DNA from: Actinokineospora globicatena | GTDB taxonomy: Bacteria > Actinomycetota > Actinomycetes > Mycobacteriales > Pseudonocardiaceae | DNA length: 64,000 nt | Reading direction: 5' to 3' | Assembly: GCF_024171945.1 (NCBI RefSeq) | Contig: NZ_JAMTCR010000005.1 | Location: 558,001-622,000 of the forward strand | Shown here: positions 1 to 8,734 of the stretch, in pieces | How the letters are laid out: every line of letters starts with the position of its first letter | Position numbering within the stretch: position 1 is the stretch's first letter | Made by a program: the position numbers and the translations under genes | Notes under the pieces: model-generated | Databases searched by the model: none | Told to the model about the DNA's origin: nothing | What the model saw: only the letters and a program-made list of their open reading frames with translations

Positions 1-132
1 GGCGACCCGCTGCACGCGGCGCAGGACCTCGCGGTCGATCTCGTAGTTGTCCTTGCCGTTGAGGAACGCGTCGTACACGCGGGCGATGCTGGCCTTCGTC
101 GTGTCGATGTGAACCGGCTCGCGGGGGACCAT
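1..132 (-). CDS. SAM-dependent methyltransferase (DUF574/PF04672 family), N-terminal 44 residues
   Basis: The gene runs off the left edge; only the first 44 codons are present, read from an ATG at 132. The visible N-terminus contains VHIDTTKASIARVYDAFLNG followed by KDNYEIDRE, the characteristic opening of the actinobacterial SAM methyltransferase family PF04672, in which Ser-Ile-Ala-Arg-Val-Tyr-Asp and Gly-Lys-Asp-Asn are conserved. Substrate is unknown for this family. It is divergent from the XRE regulator at 279, and members of this family are often found beside XRE/DUF397 loci. The catalytic core lies outside the window, so activity cannot be judged. Confidence 0.8.
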   Translation of the reverse strand, partial: MVPREPVHIDTTKASIARVYDAFLNGKDNYEIDREVLRRVQRVA

Positions 133-278
133 CGTTCCTCACAGAACGTCGTAGATCGTGGACGTTGCGCACTCAAGGAGTACGCTCACCCTAGGGGTAC
201 CCGTGGTGTCGATGCCACGCTGGGTTCCGGCGCCGTGACCGGCGGTGGTGGGACGGAGAGCGGCGGGAGGGACAGGTC

Positions 279-1154
279 GTGGTCGAGGTTGGTGGAGACG
301 GTGGGCAGGGTCCGGGGCCCACGGCGCGCCGGATCGTGCTCGGATCGCAGTTGCGCCGGTTGCGGGAGAAGGTGGAGATCACCCGCGCGGACGCCGGGTA
401 CCACATCCGCGGCTCGGAGTCGAAGATCAGCCGGATGGAGCTGGGCCGGGTCGGGTTCAAGGAGCGCGACGTCGCCGACCTGCTGACCCTCTACGGCGTG
501 CACGACCAGACCGAGCGCACCCAGTTCCTCGACATGGTCAAGCAGTCCAACGAACCGGGCTGGTGGCACCGCTACAGCGACCTGATGCCGTCGTGGTTCA
601 ACGACTTCGTCGGCCTGGAGGAGTCCGCGGCGCGGATCCAGACCTACGAGCTGCAGTTCGTGCCCGGTCTGCTGCAGACCGAGGAGTACGCCCGGATGCT
701 GGCCAGCCGCGGCAGACCGGAACTGCGCGAGGACGAGGTGGAGCGCCGGGTCGCGCTGCGCATGTCGCGGCAGAAGGTGTTGCAGCGCCTGGACGCGCCG
801 AAGCTGTGGGTGGTCATCGACGAGTCGGTGCTGCACCGGCCGATCGGCGGGCCGCGGGTGCTGCGCGAGCAGATCGACCACCTGCTGGAGATGACCCGGC
901 TGCCCAACATCACCCTGCAGGTCATGCCGTACCCGCTCAGCGGCTACGCGGCCGAGGGCTCGTTCACCATGCTGCGCTTCACCGAGGCGGAGCTGCCCGA
1001 CATCGTCTACATCGAGCACCTCGGTGGCGCGATCTTCCTCGACCGGGTCGACGAGATCGAGCGCTACAGCCGGGTGGTCGACCGGTTGACCGTCGACGCC
1101 GAGACCCCGAGCCGGTCAAGGCAGCTGCTCAGCAAGCGCCGCGAAGAGATCTGA
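279..1154 (+). CDS. XRE-family regulator with DUF5753 (Scr1/WhiJ-like)
   Basis: 291 residues from a GTG start with a GGGAGG ribosome site about 8 nt upstream. Residues about 15-75 form a helix-turn-helix (LGSQLRRLREKVEITRADAG, then SKISRMELGR). The rest, from about residue 105, matches the DUF5753 ligand/partner domain (YELQFVPGLLQTEEYAR, then VIDESVLHRPIGGP and LPNITLQVMPY). Such proteins are known from Streptomyces as WhiJ-like developmental regulators and Scr1-type antitoxin-like partners of DUF397 proteins. A DUF397 protein is encoded 218 bp downstream on the same strand, separated by a terminator and a palindromic region, so the pair probably works together but is transcribed separately. 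Confidence 0.9.
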   Translation: MVEVGGDGGQGPGPTARRIVLGSQLRRLREKVEITRADAGYHIRGSESKISRMELGRVGFKERDVADLLTLYGVHDQTERTQFLDMVKQSNEPGWWHRYSDLMPSWFNDFVGLEESAARIQTYELQFVPGLLQTEEYARMLASRGRPELREDEVERRVALRMSRQKVLQRLDAPKLWVVIDESVLHRPIGGPRVLREQIDHLLEMTRLPNITLQVMPYPLSGYAAEGSFTMLRFTEAELPDIVYIEHLGGAIFLDRVDEIERYSRVVDRLTVDAETPSRSRQLLSKRREEI

Positions 1155-1168
1155 GAAGTCGGATTTCC

Positions 1169-1199
1169 GCGCCCACCGCCCGTTTGGGCTGGTGGGCGC
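1169..1199 (+). terminator. Stem-loop terminator after the XRE gene
   Basis: GCGCCCACC-GCCC pairs with GGGC-T-GGTGGGCGC across a GTTT loop, with one bulged T, followed by TTTCG. It begins 15 nt after the XRE stop codon and fits a factor-independent terminator of the GC-rich type. Confidence 0.6.
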
Positions 1200-1264
1200 T
1201 TTCGCGTGCGGCACAAGGACAAACCGTTGCCGCAGCAATCTTCTCGTGCGGTTGCCCCTTTCGG

Positions 1265-1353
1265 ATGCACGTGCATTTGCCGGCCCGCTCGGTCGTGTTA
1301 CGGTCGTCACGATCAACGCACGTGCACCTGCACTGAGTGACCGACTGAGTGAC
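1265..1353 (+). promoter_or_regulatory. Paired GCACGTGC palindromes and direct repeat upstream of the DUF397 gene
   Basis: ATGCACGTGCAT (1265-1276) is a perfect 12-bp palindrome. Its core GCACGTGC recurs at 1318-1325, centre-to-centre distance 51 bp, close to five helical turns. A direct repeat CTGAGTGAC follows at about 1333-1341 and 1345-1353. These lie between the XRE terminator and the GTG at 1372, so they are candidate operators for the adjacent XRE protein (inference). Confidence 0.45.
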
Positions 1354-1371
1354 TGCCGAAGGCGAGGTCCA

Positions 1372-1989
1372 GTGTCTGAGTTTCGCAACGGAATGGCGGC
1401 TGACGGGGTGCCCGGGGCGCGGTGGCGCAAGAGCTCCCGTAGCGGCGCGGTGGGCAACTGCGTCGAACTGTCGCCTGTCGACGAGATCCGCACCGCGGTT
1501 CGCGACTCGAAGAACCCCTCGGGTCCCGCACTGCTGTTCCCCGGCGCGGTCATCGAGTCGTTCACCCGTGCGGTGAAGGACGGGCACGTCGCGACCACCG
1601 ACGCCTCGCACGCCGCCGAGGCGTACCTGCGCAAGCTCGTCTCGCGCGGGTTCGAATTCCTGCACCCGCGCGACGCCAGCGGTGAGATCGCCGCCGTCGT
1701 CGGGGTGCGCGCCCACCACAACGTCATCGATGTCGTCCGGCTGCACGCCGAGGACGAGGTCATCGCCACCCGGTTGCCCGGGGACACCGACGACGTGCTC
1801 AACCCGGACGTGGTGCTCTGGCACCGCGAGGGCTGGGCCGCCGAGGTGCTGCGGCAGATGATCGACCTCCCCGACGACCGGACCCCGGGATCGCTCGGCC
1901 AGCTGCGCGACGGAGTGGAGACCGTCGTCAACGGCTGCTGGGTGCCCACGTCCCCGGGGCGGTCGAAGTGGCTGCCCGCCTCCGCGTGA
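1372..1989 (+). CDS. DUF397 protein with an unassigned C-terminal domain
   Basis: 205 residues from GTG 1372 (VSEFRNGMAADGVPG). Residues about 16-65 are a DUF397 domain: WRKSSRSGAVGNCVEL, then an RTAVRDSKNP turn and a terminal SFTRAVKDG. DUF397 proteins are normally 60-90 residues, so this one carries about 135 extra residues (EAYLRKLVSRGFEFLHPRDA, GVRAHHNVIDVVRLHAED, VVLWHREGWAAEV). I do not recognise this second domain. The upstream frame stays open to 1192, but the GTG is where DUF397 homology begins. It sits directly behind an XRE/DUF5753 regulator, the usual partner. A perfect hairpin terminator closes the unit. Confidence 0.75.
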   Translation: MSEFRNGMAADGVPGARWRKSSRSGAVGNCVELSPVDEIRTAVRDSKNPSGPALLFPGAVIESFTRAVKDGHVATTDASHAAEAYLRKLVSRGFEFLHPRDASGEIAAVVGVRAHHNVIDVVRLHAEDEVIATRLPGDTDDVLNPDVVLWHREGWAAEVLRQMIDLPDDRTPGSLGQLRDGVETVVNGCWVPTSPGRSKWLPASA

Positions 1990-2055
1990 GGCGGTCGGGT
2001 CACGGCAACGGCCGGGCGCTGTGATCGGACCAGCGCGCCCTGGTCAATCACACTC

Positions 2056-2091
2056 CTGAAGGCCACCCCCGCGTCCGGGGGTGGCCTTCAG
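2056..2091 (+). terminator. Perfect 15-bp hairpin terminator
   Basis: CTGAAGGCCACCCCC (2056-2070) pairs perfectly with GGGGGTGGCCTTCAG (2077-2091) across a 6-nt loop. There is no T tract, as is common in high-GC actinobacteria. It isolates the DUF397 gene from etfB. Confidence 0.75.
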
Positions 2092-2286
2092 GCGTTGTGG
2101 GCACCGTCACGGCCGCGCCCCGATCGCGCCGTCCACTACTGACTAGTAACATAGGGGTGGCAAAGCCCACCGTGCCCGGCGGTGCGACGGCATGGCAAGG
2201 TCAGCCGAACCGCACGAAAATCGGGCTCGCCGGCACACCCGTCGGCCGCCACCACGGTGCTCGTCCCAGGAGGTCGAACAAGACCC

Positions 2287-3072
2287 ATGCCAAACATCGT
2301 TGTCCTGGTCAAGCAGGTGCCTGACACCTACTCGGAGCGCAGGCTCGCCGAGGCCGACCACACCCTGGACCGCGAGTCCGCCGACGCGGTGCTCGACGAG
2401 ATCAACGAGCGCGCCGTCGAGGAGGCCCTGCTGATCAAGGAGGCCCACGGCGGCGAGGTCACCGTGCTCAGCGTCGGACCGGAGCGCGCCACCGAGGCCA
2501 TCCGCAAGGCGCTGTCGATGGGCGCGGACAAGGCGGTGCACGTCACCGACCCCGCGCTGCACGGCTCCTGCCTGCTGCAGACCACCCGGGTCCTGGCCGC
2601 GGCGATCGGCAAGGTCGACGGCGTCGACCTGGTGATCGCGGGCAACGAGGCCACCGACGGCCGCGGCGGCGCCATCCCGGCGATGCTGGCCGAGGTGCTC
2701 GGCTACCCGCAGCTCACGCACGCCCGCAAGGTCACCGTCGACGGGTCGGCGATCACCGTCACCCGGGAGACCGACACCGGGCTGACCCACCTCTCGGCGA
2801 CCCTGCCCGCGGTGGTCAGCGTCGGCGAGAAGATCAACGAACCGCGCTACCCCTCGTTCAAGGGCATCATGGCGGCGAAGAAGAAGCCGGTCGAGACCTT
2901 CACGGTCGCCGACCTGGGCATCGACGCCGCCGAGGTGGGCCTCGCCGCGGCGAGCACCACCGTCCTGGAGTCCACCCCGAAGCCGCCGCGCTCGGCTGGC
3001 CAGCGGGTCGAGGACGCCGGTGACGGCGGCGCCAAGATCGCCGAGTACCTCATCGGCCAGAAGCTCATCTGA
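2287..3072 (+). CDS. etfB: Electron transfer flavoprotein beta subunit
   Basis: 261 residues from ATG 2287, with a CAGGAGG ribosome site 12 nt upstream. The N-terminal VVLVKQVPDT and the family signature VSVGEKINEPRYPSFKGIMA near residue 180 identify EtfB, which forms a cytoplasmic heterodimer with EtfA and carries electrons from acyl-CoA and similar dehydrogenases toward the quinone pool. Length matches the family. etfA follows after 23 bp with its own AGGAGG, so the pair is one operon. In M. tuberculosis the same pair (Rv3029c-Rv3028c) starts this syntenic block. A TAACAT at 2147-2152 could be the -10 box, leaving a 5' leader of roughly 130 nt. Confidence 0.97.
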   Translation: MPNIVVLVKQVPDTYSERRLAEADHTLDRESADAVLDEINERAVEEALLIKEAHGGEVTVLSVGPERATEAIRKALSMGADKAVHVTDPALHGSCLLQTTRVLAAAIGKVDGVDLVIAGNEATDGRGGAIPAMLAEVLGYPQLTHARKVTVDGSAITVTRETDTGLTHLSATLPAVVSVGEKINEPRYPSFKGIMAAKKKPVETFTVADLGIDAAEVGLAAASTTVLESTPKPPRSAGQRVEDAGDGGAKIAEYLIGQKLI

Positions 3073-3095
3073 CAAGCAGCGAAGGAGGTACGACA

Positions 3096-4064
3096 GTGTC
3101 CGAGGTCCTGGTCCTCGTCGACGAGGTCGACGGCGAGGTCAAGAAGGTCACCTTCGAGCTGCTGACCGCGGCCCGCGAGATCGGCGAGCCCGCCGCCGTC
3201 GTGGTCGCCGCTCCCGGCACCGCCGCCAAGGTGAAGGAATCGCTCGCCGCCTACGGCGCGGCCAAGGTCTACGTCGCCGAGTCCGACGACGTGGCCACCT
3301 ACCTGGTCACCCCGAAGGTCGACGTGCTCGCGAACCTGGTGGGCGCCAAGTCCCCGGCCGCGGTGCTCATCCCGGCCACCGCGGAGGGCAAGGAGATCGC
3401 CGGTCGGCTGGCCGTGCGCACCGGCTCCGGTCTGCTGATCGAGGCGATCGGGGTGGAGAGCTCCGGCGACGACGTCGTCGGCGTGCAGTCCATCTTCGGC
3501 GGCGCGTTCACCGTCAAGGCCAAGTCGACCCGGGGCACCCCGGTCGTCACCGTCCGCCCCGGCGGCGTCGAGGCCGTGCAGGCGCAGGGCGCCGCGGCCG
3601 AGGAGACCGTCGAGGTCCCTGCGGTCGACGCGGCCAAGGCCACCACCGTCACCGGCCGCGAGCCGGTCGTCGGCGGCGACCGCCCCGAGCTGACCGAGGC
3701 CTCCATCGTCGTCTCCGGCGGTCGCGGCGTCGGCTCGGCGGAGAAGTTCGAGGTCGTCGAGCAGCTCGCCGACGCGCTCGGTGCCGCCGTCGGCGCCTCC
3801 CGCGCGGCGGTCGACTCCGGCTACTACCCGGCCCAGTTCCAGGTCGGCCAGACCGGCAAGACGGTGTCCCCGCAGCTCTACGTCGCCCTCGGCATCTCCG
3901 GGGCGATCCAGCACCGCGCGGGCATGCAGACGTCGAAGACGATCGTCGCGGTGAACAAGGACGCGGAGGCGCCGATCTTCGAGATCGCCGACTTCGGCGT
4001 CGTCGGCGACCTGTTCGCCGTCGCACCGCAGCTGGCCGGCGAGGTCGCCAAGCGCAAGGGCTGA
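3096..4064 (+). CDS. etfA: Electron transfer flavoprotein alpha subunit
   Basis: 322 residues from GTG 3096, preceded by GAAGGAGG. The N-terminal half is the alpha/beta ETF domain; the C-terminal FAD domain, about residues 195-315, contains [30 protein letters not shown] and [16 protein letters not shown], then [19 protein letters not shown], which together form the EtfA signature that binds FAD. It pairs with EtfB immediately upstream. A hairpin with a T-rich tail follows 20 nt after the stop. No feature departs from the family norm. Confidence 0.97.
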   Translation: MSEVLVLVDEVDGEVKKVTFELLTAAREIGEPAAVVVAAPGTAAKVKESLAAYGAAKVYVAESDDVATYLVTPKVDVLANLVGAKSPAAVLIPATAEGKEIAGRLAVRTGSGLLIEAIGVESSGDDVVGVQSIFGGAFTVKAKSTRGTPVVTVRPGGVEAVQAQGAAAEETVEVPAVDAAKATTVTGREPVVGGDRPELTEASIVVSGGRGVGSAEKFEVVEQLADALGAAVGASRAAVDSGYYPAQFQVGQTGKTVSPQLYVALGISGAIQHRAGMQTSKTIVAVNKDAEAPIFEIADFGVVGDLFAVAPQLAGEVAKRKG

Positions 4065-4084
4065 TCGTCGCGTTCGCGGTGTCA

Positions 4085-4108
4085 GGGGCGGTCCCGAGGG
4101 GCCGCCCC
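4085..4108 (+). terminator. Terminator of etfBA
   Basis: GGGGCGG pairs with CCGCCCC across a loop of about 10 nt, followed directly by TTTCCCTTTT. It lies 21 nt behind the etfA stop. Confidence 0.75.
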
Positions 4109-4219
4109 TTTCCCTTTTCCGGCCCCGGGTACACCCGAGCGGACCGACGTACCGGCAATTCACTCACTTGCCACTGTCGCGTCATGGCAAAGAACACACC
4201 CCCGATGCCGACATCACCC

Positions 4220-4225
4220 TAATCT
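4220..4225 (+). promoter_or_regulatory. TAATCT -10 box for a leaderless start at 4232
   Basis: TAATCT fits the actinobacterial -10 pattern TANNNT and ends exactly 6 nt before ATG 4232. No purine-rich ribosome site precedes that ATG, so the transcript probably begins at or next to the start codon. Confidence 0.5.
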
Positions 4226-4231
4226 CCTGGT

Positions 4232-4996
4232 ATGACGCAGGCCCAGGTGCTGGTCAGCACTGCGAAGCCCGGGATCGACACCCCCACGTACTCACTGCTC
4301 GTCGCGCACGACGGCGCCGAGGTCGAGGCCGCCCAGAGACTGCGCTACCAGGTCTTCGCCGAGGAGATGGGTGCGACGCTGCACACCTCCACCCCCGGCC
4401 TGGACATCGACCACTTCGACCCGTTCTGCGACCACCTGGTGGTCCGCGAGGACGCCACCGGTGCCATCGTCGGCACCTACCGGATGCTGCCGCCCGAGCG
4501 CGCGGGTGACGCCGGATCCCTGTACTCCGACACCGAGTTCGACCTGACCGAGCTCGCGGGCCTGCGCGGCGCGCTGGTGGAGACCGGCCGCTCGTGCGTG
4601 CACCCCGACCACCGCAACGGTTCCGTGGTCAGCTTGGTGTGGGCCGGGATCGCGCGCTACATGCTGTTGTCCGGCCACAGCTACCTCGCCGGGTGCGCCT
4701 CGGTCCCGTTGGCCGACGGCGGTTCCCTGGCGGCGGGCGTGTGGAACACGGTCAGCACCAAGCACTACAGCGCCGACGACCGGCGCGTGCGGCCCCGGAC
4801 CCCGTGGGACTTCTCGGCCGTCGAGACACCCGCGCGGGTCGCGATGCCGCCGCTGCTCAAGGGGTACCTGCGGTTGGGCGCCAAGGTGTGCGGCCCGCCC
4901 GCGCTCGACGCCGACTTCGGGGTCGCCGACTTCTTCGTCCTGCTCGACCTGGCCAACGTCGACCAGCGCTACCTGAAGTTCTTCCTGGGGGAGTAG
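4232..4996 (+). CDS. OlsB-like GNAT N-acyltransferase
   Basis: 254 residues. The sequence LRYQVFAEEMGA, then a long acidic segment, IVGTYRMLPPERA and ETGRSCVHPDHRNGSVVSLV match the ornithine-acyl-ACP N-acyltransferase (OlsB, Acetyltransf_5) family, a GNAT fold that transfers a 3-hydroxyacyl chain from ACP to an amino acid amine. The next gene, 4 bp downstream, is a PlsC-type acyltransferase, the second enzyme needed for ornithine or related aminolipids. The same pair occurs as Rv3027c-Rv3026c. The amino acid acceptor cannot be read from sequence. The ATG is preceded by a leaderless-type -10 box. Confidence 0.8.
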   Translation: MTQAQVLVSTAKPGIDTPTYSLLVAHDGAEVEAAQRLRYQVFAEEMGATLHTSTPGLDIDHFDPFCDHLVVREDATGAIVGTYRMLPPERAGDAGSLYSDTEFDLTELAGLRGALVETGRSCVHPDHRNGSVVSLVWAGIARYMLLSGHSYLAGCASVPLADGGSLAAGVWNTVSTKHYSADDRRVRPRTPWDFSAVETPARVAMPPLLKGYLRLGAKVCGPPALDADFGVADFFVLLDLANVDQRYLKFFLGE

Positions 4997-5000
4997 AGCC

Positions 5001-5870
5001 ATGGCGCACGACTGGATGCCCACCTCGCCGTGCGGACCGACCTGCCTCACCACCGGTGAGGCCCGCGTCAGCCGCGCCCGCGTCGTCCTGCGTCTCACCG
5101 GCGCCGTCGGCGTGCTGCTCGTGGCCGCGCTGTCGGTCCCGCTGATGCCCGTGATCGGCCGCGCCGGACGGGAACTGCTCGCCAAGCGCATCTTCCGCGC
5201 CGTCCTGCGCTCCTTCGGCGTCCGGCTCGTCGTCCGCGGCGCCGACGCGCTGCGCGCGGGCGGCAACCGGGGTGCGCTGGTGGCCACCAACCACATCTCG
5301 TGGCTCGACATCGCCGCGGTCAACGCCGTCCGCCCGATGCGCGCCATCGCCAAGGTCGACATCCGCACCTGGCCGGTGCTCGGCCGGGTCGTCGCCGCGG
5401 CCGGGACCCTGTTCATCGACCGCGAGCGGCTGCGCACCCTGCCCGGCACGGTCACCGAACTGGCCACCACCCTGCGCGCCGGGTCGCTGGTCTACTTCTG
5501 CCCCGAGGGCACCACCTGGTGCGGCCAGGGCATCGGCAAGTTCCGCCCCGCCCTCTTCCAGGCCGCCATCGACGGCGGCGTCCCGGTCCGCCCCATCGCC
5601 CTGCGCTTCCACCTCGCCGACGGCCGCGAGACCACCACCCCGGCCTTCATCGGCACCGAGACGATCATCGAGTCCATCCGCCGGGTCGCCGCCCTGCGCG
5701 GCCTCGTCCTGGAACTCACCGTCCTCGACGAACTGGCCCCGGGGCGCGCCGCCAACCGCCAGGAGCTGGCGGCCCTGACCGAGGCCGCCATCAACTCCGC
5801 CCTCGACCGCGTCACCCCCCTCCCGACCCAACGCCGCCGCCCCCGCCAGGTCCGCGTCCCCGCGGCCTGA
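5001..5870 (+). CDS. PlsC-family lysophospholipid acyltransferase
   Basis: 289 residues. A hydrophobic helix near residues 32-52 anchors the protein in the membrane. The acyltransferase motifs are NHISWLD (HX4D, about residues 94-100) and FCPEGTTW (about 167-174). The ribosome site GGGGGAG overlaps the stop of the upstream OlsB-like gene, so the two are translationally close and probably act in sequence: O-acylation of the lyso-aminolipid after N-acylation (inference). The alternative is an ordinary 1-acylglycerol-3-phosphate acyltransferase. The C-terminal tail is rich in Arg and Pro. A 14-bp hairpin follows. Confidence 0.85.
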   Translation: MAHDWMPTSPCGPTCLTTGEARVSRARVVLRLTGAVGVLLVAALSVPLMPVIGRAGRELLAKRIFRAVLRSFGVRLVVRGADALRAGGNRGALVATNHISWLDIAAVNAVRPMRAIAKVDIRTWPVLGRVVAAAGTLFIDRERLRTLPGTVTELATTLRAGSLVYFCPEGTTWCGQGIGKFRPALFQAAIDGGVPVRPIALRFHLADGRETTTPAFIGTETIIESIRRVAALRGLVLELTVLDELAPGRAANRQELAALTEAAINSALDRVTPLPTQRRRPRQVRVPAA

Positions 5871-5886
5871 CCGGGCCCCACACCCA

Positions 5887-5919
5887 GGAGCACCGTCCCC
5901 CCGCCGGGGACGGTGCTCC
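5887..5919 (+). terminator. Hairpin terminator after the acyltransferase pair
   Basis: GGAGCACCGTCCCC (5887-5900) pairs perfectly with GGGGACGGTGCTCC (5906-5919) across a CCGCC loop, then TTGCC. It lies 17 nt behind the stop. Confidence 0.75.
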
Positions 5920-6084
5920 TTGCCGTAGGGGCCAGCTGAGGTCGACGGAGGACCGCCGGTTGGACGTGGAGCCGGTCCTGCACCGACGGGTGTGCGCATT
6001 TTGGGGGTGCTGTCGCTGGTGGGGAGGTGTGTGGTTGGCGAAATCACTGGACCTCCACCCCGGTCGAGGTCCGAAGATGGGTGG

Positions 6085-7461
6085 GTGACCGCTACCGAGA
6101 CCGCTGATGAGTCCGCCCCCGGGAAGCACCTGTGGGGGGCGAGTACCCGCGCCACCACGTTGGGGATCTTGCTGCTCATCACGATCGCGGCGTTCGAGCA
6201 CCTCGGGGTGTCGACGGCCCTGCCCAGGATGCTCGCCGAGCTCGACGGTGGTCACCTCTACTCCTGGCCGTTCACCGCGTTCCTCTCCGCCAGCGTCGCG
6301 GCGACGGTGTTGAGCGGTTGGGTGTGTGACCGGGTGGGTGCCAGGGCGGTGCTCATGGTCGCCCCCGCGGTGTTCCTGGCCGGGTTGCTGGTCGCGGGGA
6401 CCGCCGAGTCGATGCCGGTGCTGCTGGCCGCTCGGGTTCTGCAGGGGATCGGGCTCGGTGGTGAGGTTGTCGCGATCTACGTGCTGGTTGCCGCTGTCTA
6501 CCCGGAGCGGGTGCGGCCCGCGGCGTTCGGGTTGTTGGCGGCGGCCTGGGTGGTGCCCTCGATCGTCGGGCCGACGCTGGCGGGGGTGATCACCGAGCGG
6601 TTCGGGTGGCGGTGGGTGTTCCTGGGGTTGGTGCCACTCGCCGTGCTCGGTGTGGTGCTGCTCGTGCCCGCCCTGCGCGGACTGCCGCGGCCGGATCCAA
6701 AAGACGGCCCGACCCGCAAGGGGCTCCCGTTGGCCGCGCTGGCCGCCGCCCTCGGTATCCCCGCGGTCAGCTGGGCCGCGCAGCACCCGTCGCTCACCAC
6801 GCTGTGGCTGGGGCTCGTGGGCCTGGCCGTCCTGGTCCCCGCCCTGCGCACGCTGCTGCCGCGCGGCACCCTCACCGGCAAGCCCGGCCTGCCCAGGGTG
6901 ATCTTGTCCAGGGGCCTGTTCGCCGGGGCGTTCTTCGGGGTCGAGGCCTTCGTCCCGCTGACCCTCACCAGCGTGCACGGCCTCTCCCCGGCGCTGGCCG
7001 GGCTCCCGCTGACCGTCGGCGCCCTCGGCTGGTCCTTCGCCTCGGCCTGGCAGGGCAGGCGCCCCGACATCGAGCGCACCACCCTCATCCGCACCGGGTT
7101 CGCGTTCCTCGCCGTCGGGCTGTCCTCGATGGTGTTCGTCGCCGTGCCGTGGGGCTCGCCGTGGCTGGCTGGCCTGCTGTGGACGGTCTGCGGCGCCGGG
7201 ATGGGCCTGGCGTTCCCCTCGGTCAACGTCCTCGCGCTGCGCCTGGCCCCGACCAACGAGCGCGGGTTCGCCTCGTCGGCGCTGCAGGTCAGCGACATGG
7301 TCTTCTCCGCGGCCCTGGTCGGCCTCGGCGGTGTCCTGCTCGCCGCGCTGGCCTCCACCGCGGCGCCGACCGCGGCCGTGGTCCCGATCGACCTGGTGAT
7401 GGCGGCGGTGGCCGTGGTCGGCGTGCTGGTGTTCCGGCGGTCCACCGATGAGCGGGTGTGA
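6085..7461 (+). CDS. MFS multidrug-type exporter
   Basis: 458 residues from GTG 6085 ([10 protein letters not shown]), chosen because the upstream in-frame codons to 5992 look non-coding and the transmembrane part begins about 20 residues later. It has repeated hydrophobic helices across its length, typically 12-14 in this family. The loop 2-3 motif appears as [15 protein letters not shown], and [20 protein letters not shown] with the antiporter-like [20 protein letters not shown] follow, typical of drug:H+ antiporters of the EmrB/QacA branch. It lies in the inner membrane; substrate unknown. The M. tuberculosis block also holds an MFS gene (Rv2994), but at another place. Confidence 0.85.
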   Translation: MTATETADESAPGKHLWGASTRATTLGILLLITIAAFEHLGVSTALPRMLAELDGGHLYSWPFTAFLSASVAATVLSGWVCDRVGARAVLMVAPAVFLAGLLVAGTAESMPVLLAARVLQGIGLGGEVVAIYVLVAAVYPERVRPAAFGLLAAAWVVPSIVGPTLAGVITERFGWRWVFLGLVPLAVLGVVLLVPALRGLPRPDPKDGPTRKGLPLAALAAALGIPAVSWAAQHPSLTTLWLGLVGLAVLVPALRTLLPRGTLTGKPGLPRVILSRGLFAGAFFGVEAFVPLTLTSVHGLSPALAGLPLTVGALGWSFASAWQGRRPDIERTTLIRTGFAFLAVGLSSMVFVAVPWGSPWLAGLLWTVCGAGMGLAFPSVNVLALRLAPTNERGFASSALQVSDMVFSAALVGLGGVLLAALASTAAPTAAVVPIDLVMAAVAVVGVLVFRRSTDERV

Positions 7462-7510
7462 GCTGGCCCGTTTCGGGACCGGGCGGGGTTCGGTCTACCC
7501 TGGTTGTGCG

Positions 7511-8731
7511 ATGACCTATCTCGACCACGCGGCCACCACGCCGATCCTGCCCGAGGCGGCCGCGGCACTCACCGGGGCGTTGTCCGCGTACGGCAACGCC
7601 TCCTCGCTGCATTCCTCCGGTCGCCGGGCCCGGCGCGCCGTCGAGGAGGCCCGCGAGTCCATCGCCGCCGCCCTGGGCGCCCGGCCCTCCGAGGTCATCT
7701 TCACCTCCGGCGGCACCGAGAGCGACAACCTGGCGGTCAAGGGCATCTACTGGGCCCGCCGCGCCGCCGACCCCAGGCGCACCCGGGTGCTGGTCTCCGC
7801 CGTCGAGCACCACGCCGTGCTCGACGCCGCGCTGTGGCTGGCCGAGCACGACGGCGCCGAGGTCACCCTGCTGGAGGTCGACGACTTCGGCCGCGTGCAC
7901 GAGGACACCCTGCGCGCCGCCATCGCCGAGGACCCGGAGGCGGTCGCGCTGGTGAGCGTGATGTGGGCCAACAACGAGGTCGGCACCGTCAACCCGGTGC
8001 GCGAGCTGGCGACGACCTGCGCCGCCGGCGGCATCCCGTTCCACACCGACGCCGTGCAGGCGGTCGGCGTGCTCCCGGTCGACTTCGGCCGCAGCGGGGC
8101 GGGCGCGCTGACCCTGTCCGGGCACAAGGTCGGCGGACCGTTCGGTGTCGGCGCGCTGCTGCTGAGCCGCGACGTGCGCTGCACCCCGGTGTCGCACGGC
8201 GGCGGCCAAGAGCGCGACGTGCGCTCCGGCACGCTGGACGTGCCCGCGATCGTGGCCATGGCCACCGCCGTCCGGGTCGCCACCGAGCAGCGCGCGCAGC
8301 GGGCCGAGCGGCTCGCCGGGCTGCGCGCGGAGCTGGTCAGCGCGGTCCGCGAAGTTGTGCCCGGTGCCGTGCTCAACGGCGACCCGGGCGAGTCCGAAGT
8401 GGACGGCGCGCCGTCGCGGCTGCCGGGCAACGCGCACTTCAGCTTCCCCGGCTGCGAGGGCGACAGCCTGCTGATGCTGCTCGACGCCAGGGGCATCGAG
8501 TGCTCGACCGGGTCGGCGTGCACCGCGGGTGTCGCGCAGCCCTCGCACGTGCTGCTCGCCATGGGGGTCGAGCCCGCGCCCGCCCGCGGGTCGCTGCGGT
8601 TCTCCCTGGGCCACACCTCCACCGCCGCCGACGTCGCCGCGCTCGCCGAGGCCATCGGCCCGGTGGTGGCGCGGGCGCGCAACGCCGGACTGGCCGGGCT
8701 GCGCCGGGGCGCGTCCCACGCGGAGGTGTAG
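7511..8731 (+). CDS. Cysteine desulfurase (IscS/NifS family)
   Basis: 406 residues from ATG 7511 ([11 protein letters not shown]). The PLP lysine is Lys206 in [11 protein letters not shown], and the persulfide-forming cysteine is Cys337 in STGSACTAG. It converts cysteine to alanine and passes sulfur on. mnmA begins 3 bp after its stop, so its likely job is to supply sulfur for tRNA 2-thiouridine; it may also serve Fe-S assembly. The order desulfurase-mnmA equals Rv3025c-Rv3024c. A TACCCT box lies 9 nt before the ATG and no clear ribosome site is present. The frame opens earlier, at 7448 inside the MFS gene, but homology begins at the ATG. Confidence 0.95.
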   Translation: MTYLDHAATTPILPEAAAALTGALSAYGNASSLHSSGRRARRAVEEARESIAAALGARPSEVIFTSGGTESDNLAVKGIYWARRAADPRRTRVLVSAVEHHAVLDAALWLAEHDGAEVTLLEVDDFGRVHEDTLRAAIAEDPEAVALVSVMWANNEVGTVNPVRELATTCAAGGIPFHTDAVQAVGVLPVDFGRSGAGALTLSGHKVGGPFGVGALLLSRDVRCTPVSHGGGQERDVRSGTLDVPAIVAMATAVRVATEQRAQRAERLAGLRAELVSAVREVVPGAVLNGDPGESEVDGAPSRLPGNAHFSFPGCEGDSLLMLLDARGIECSTGSACTAGVAQPSHVLLAMGVEPAPARGSLRFSLGHTSTAADVAALAEAIGPVVARARNAGLAGLRRGASHAEV

Positions 8732-8734
8732 ACC

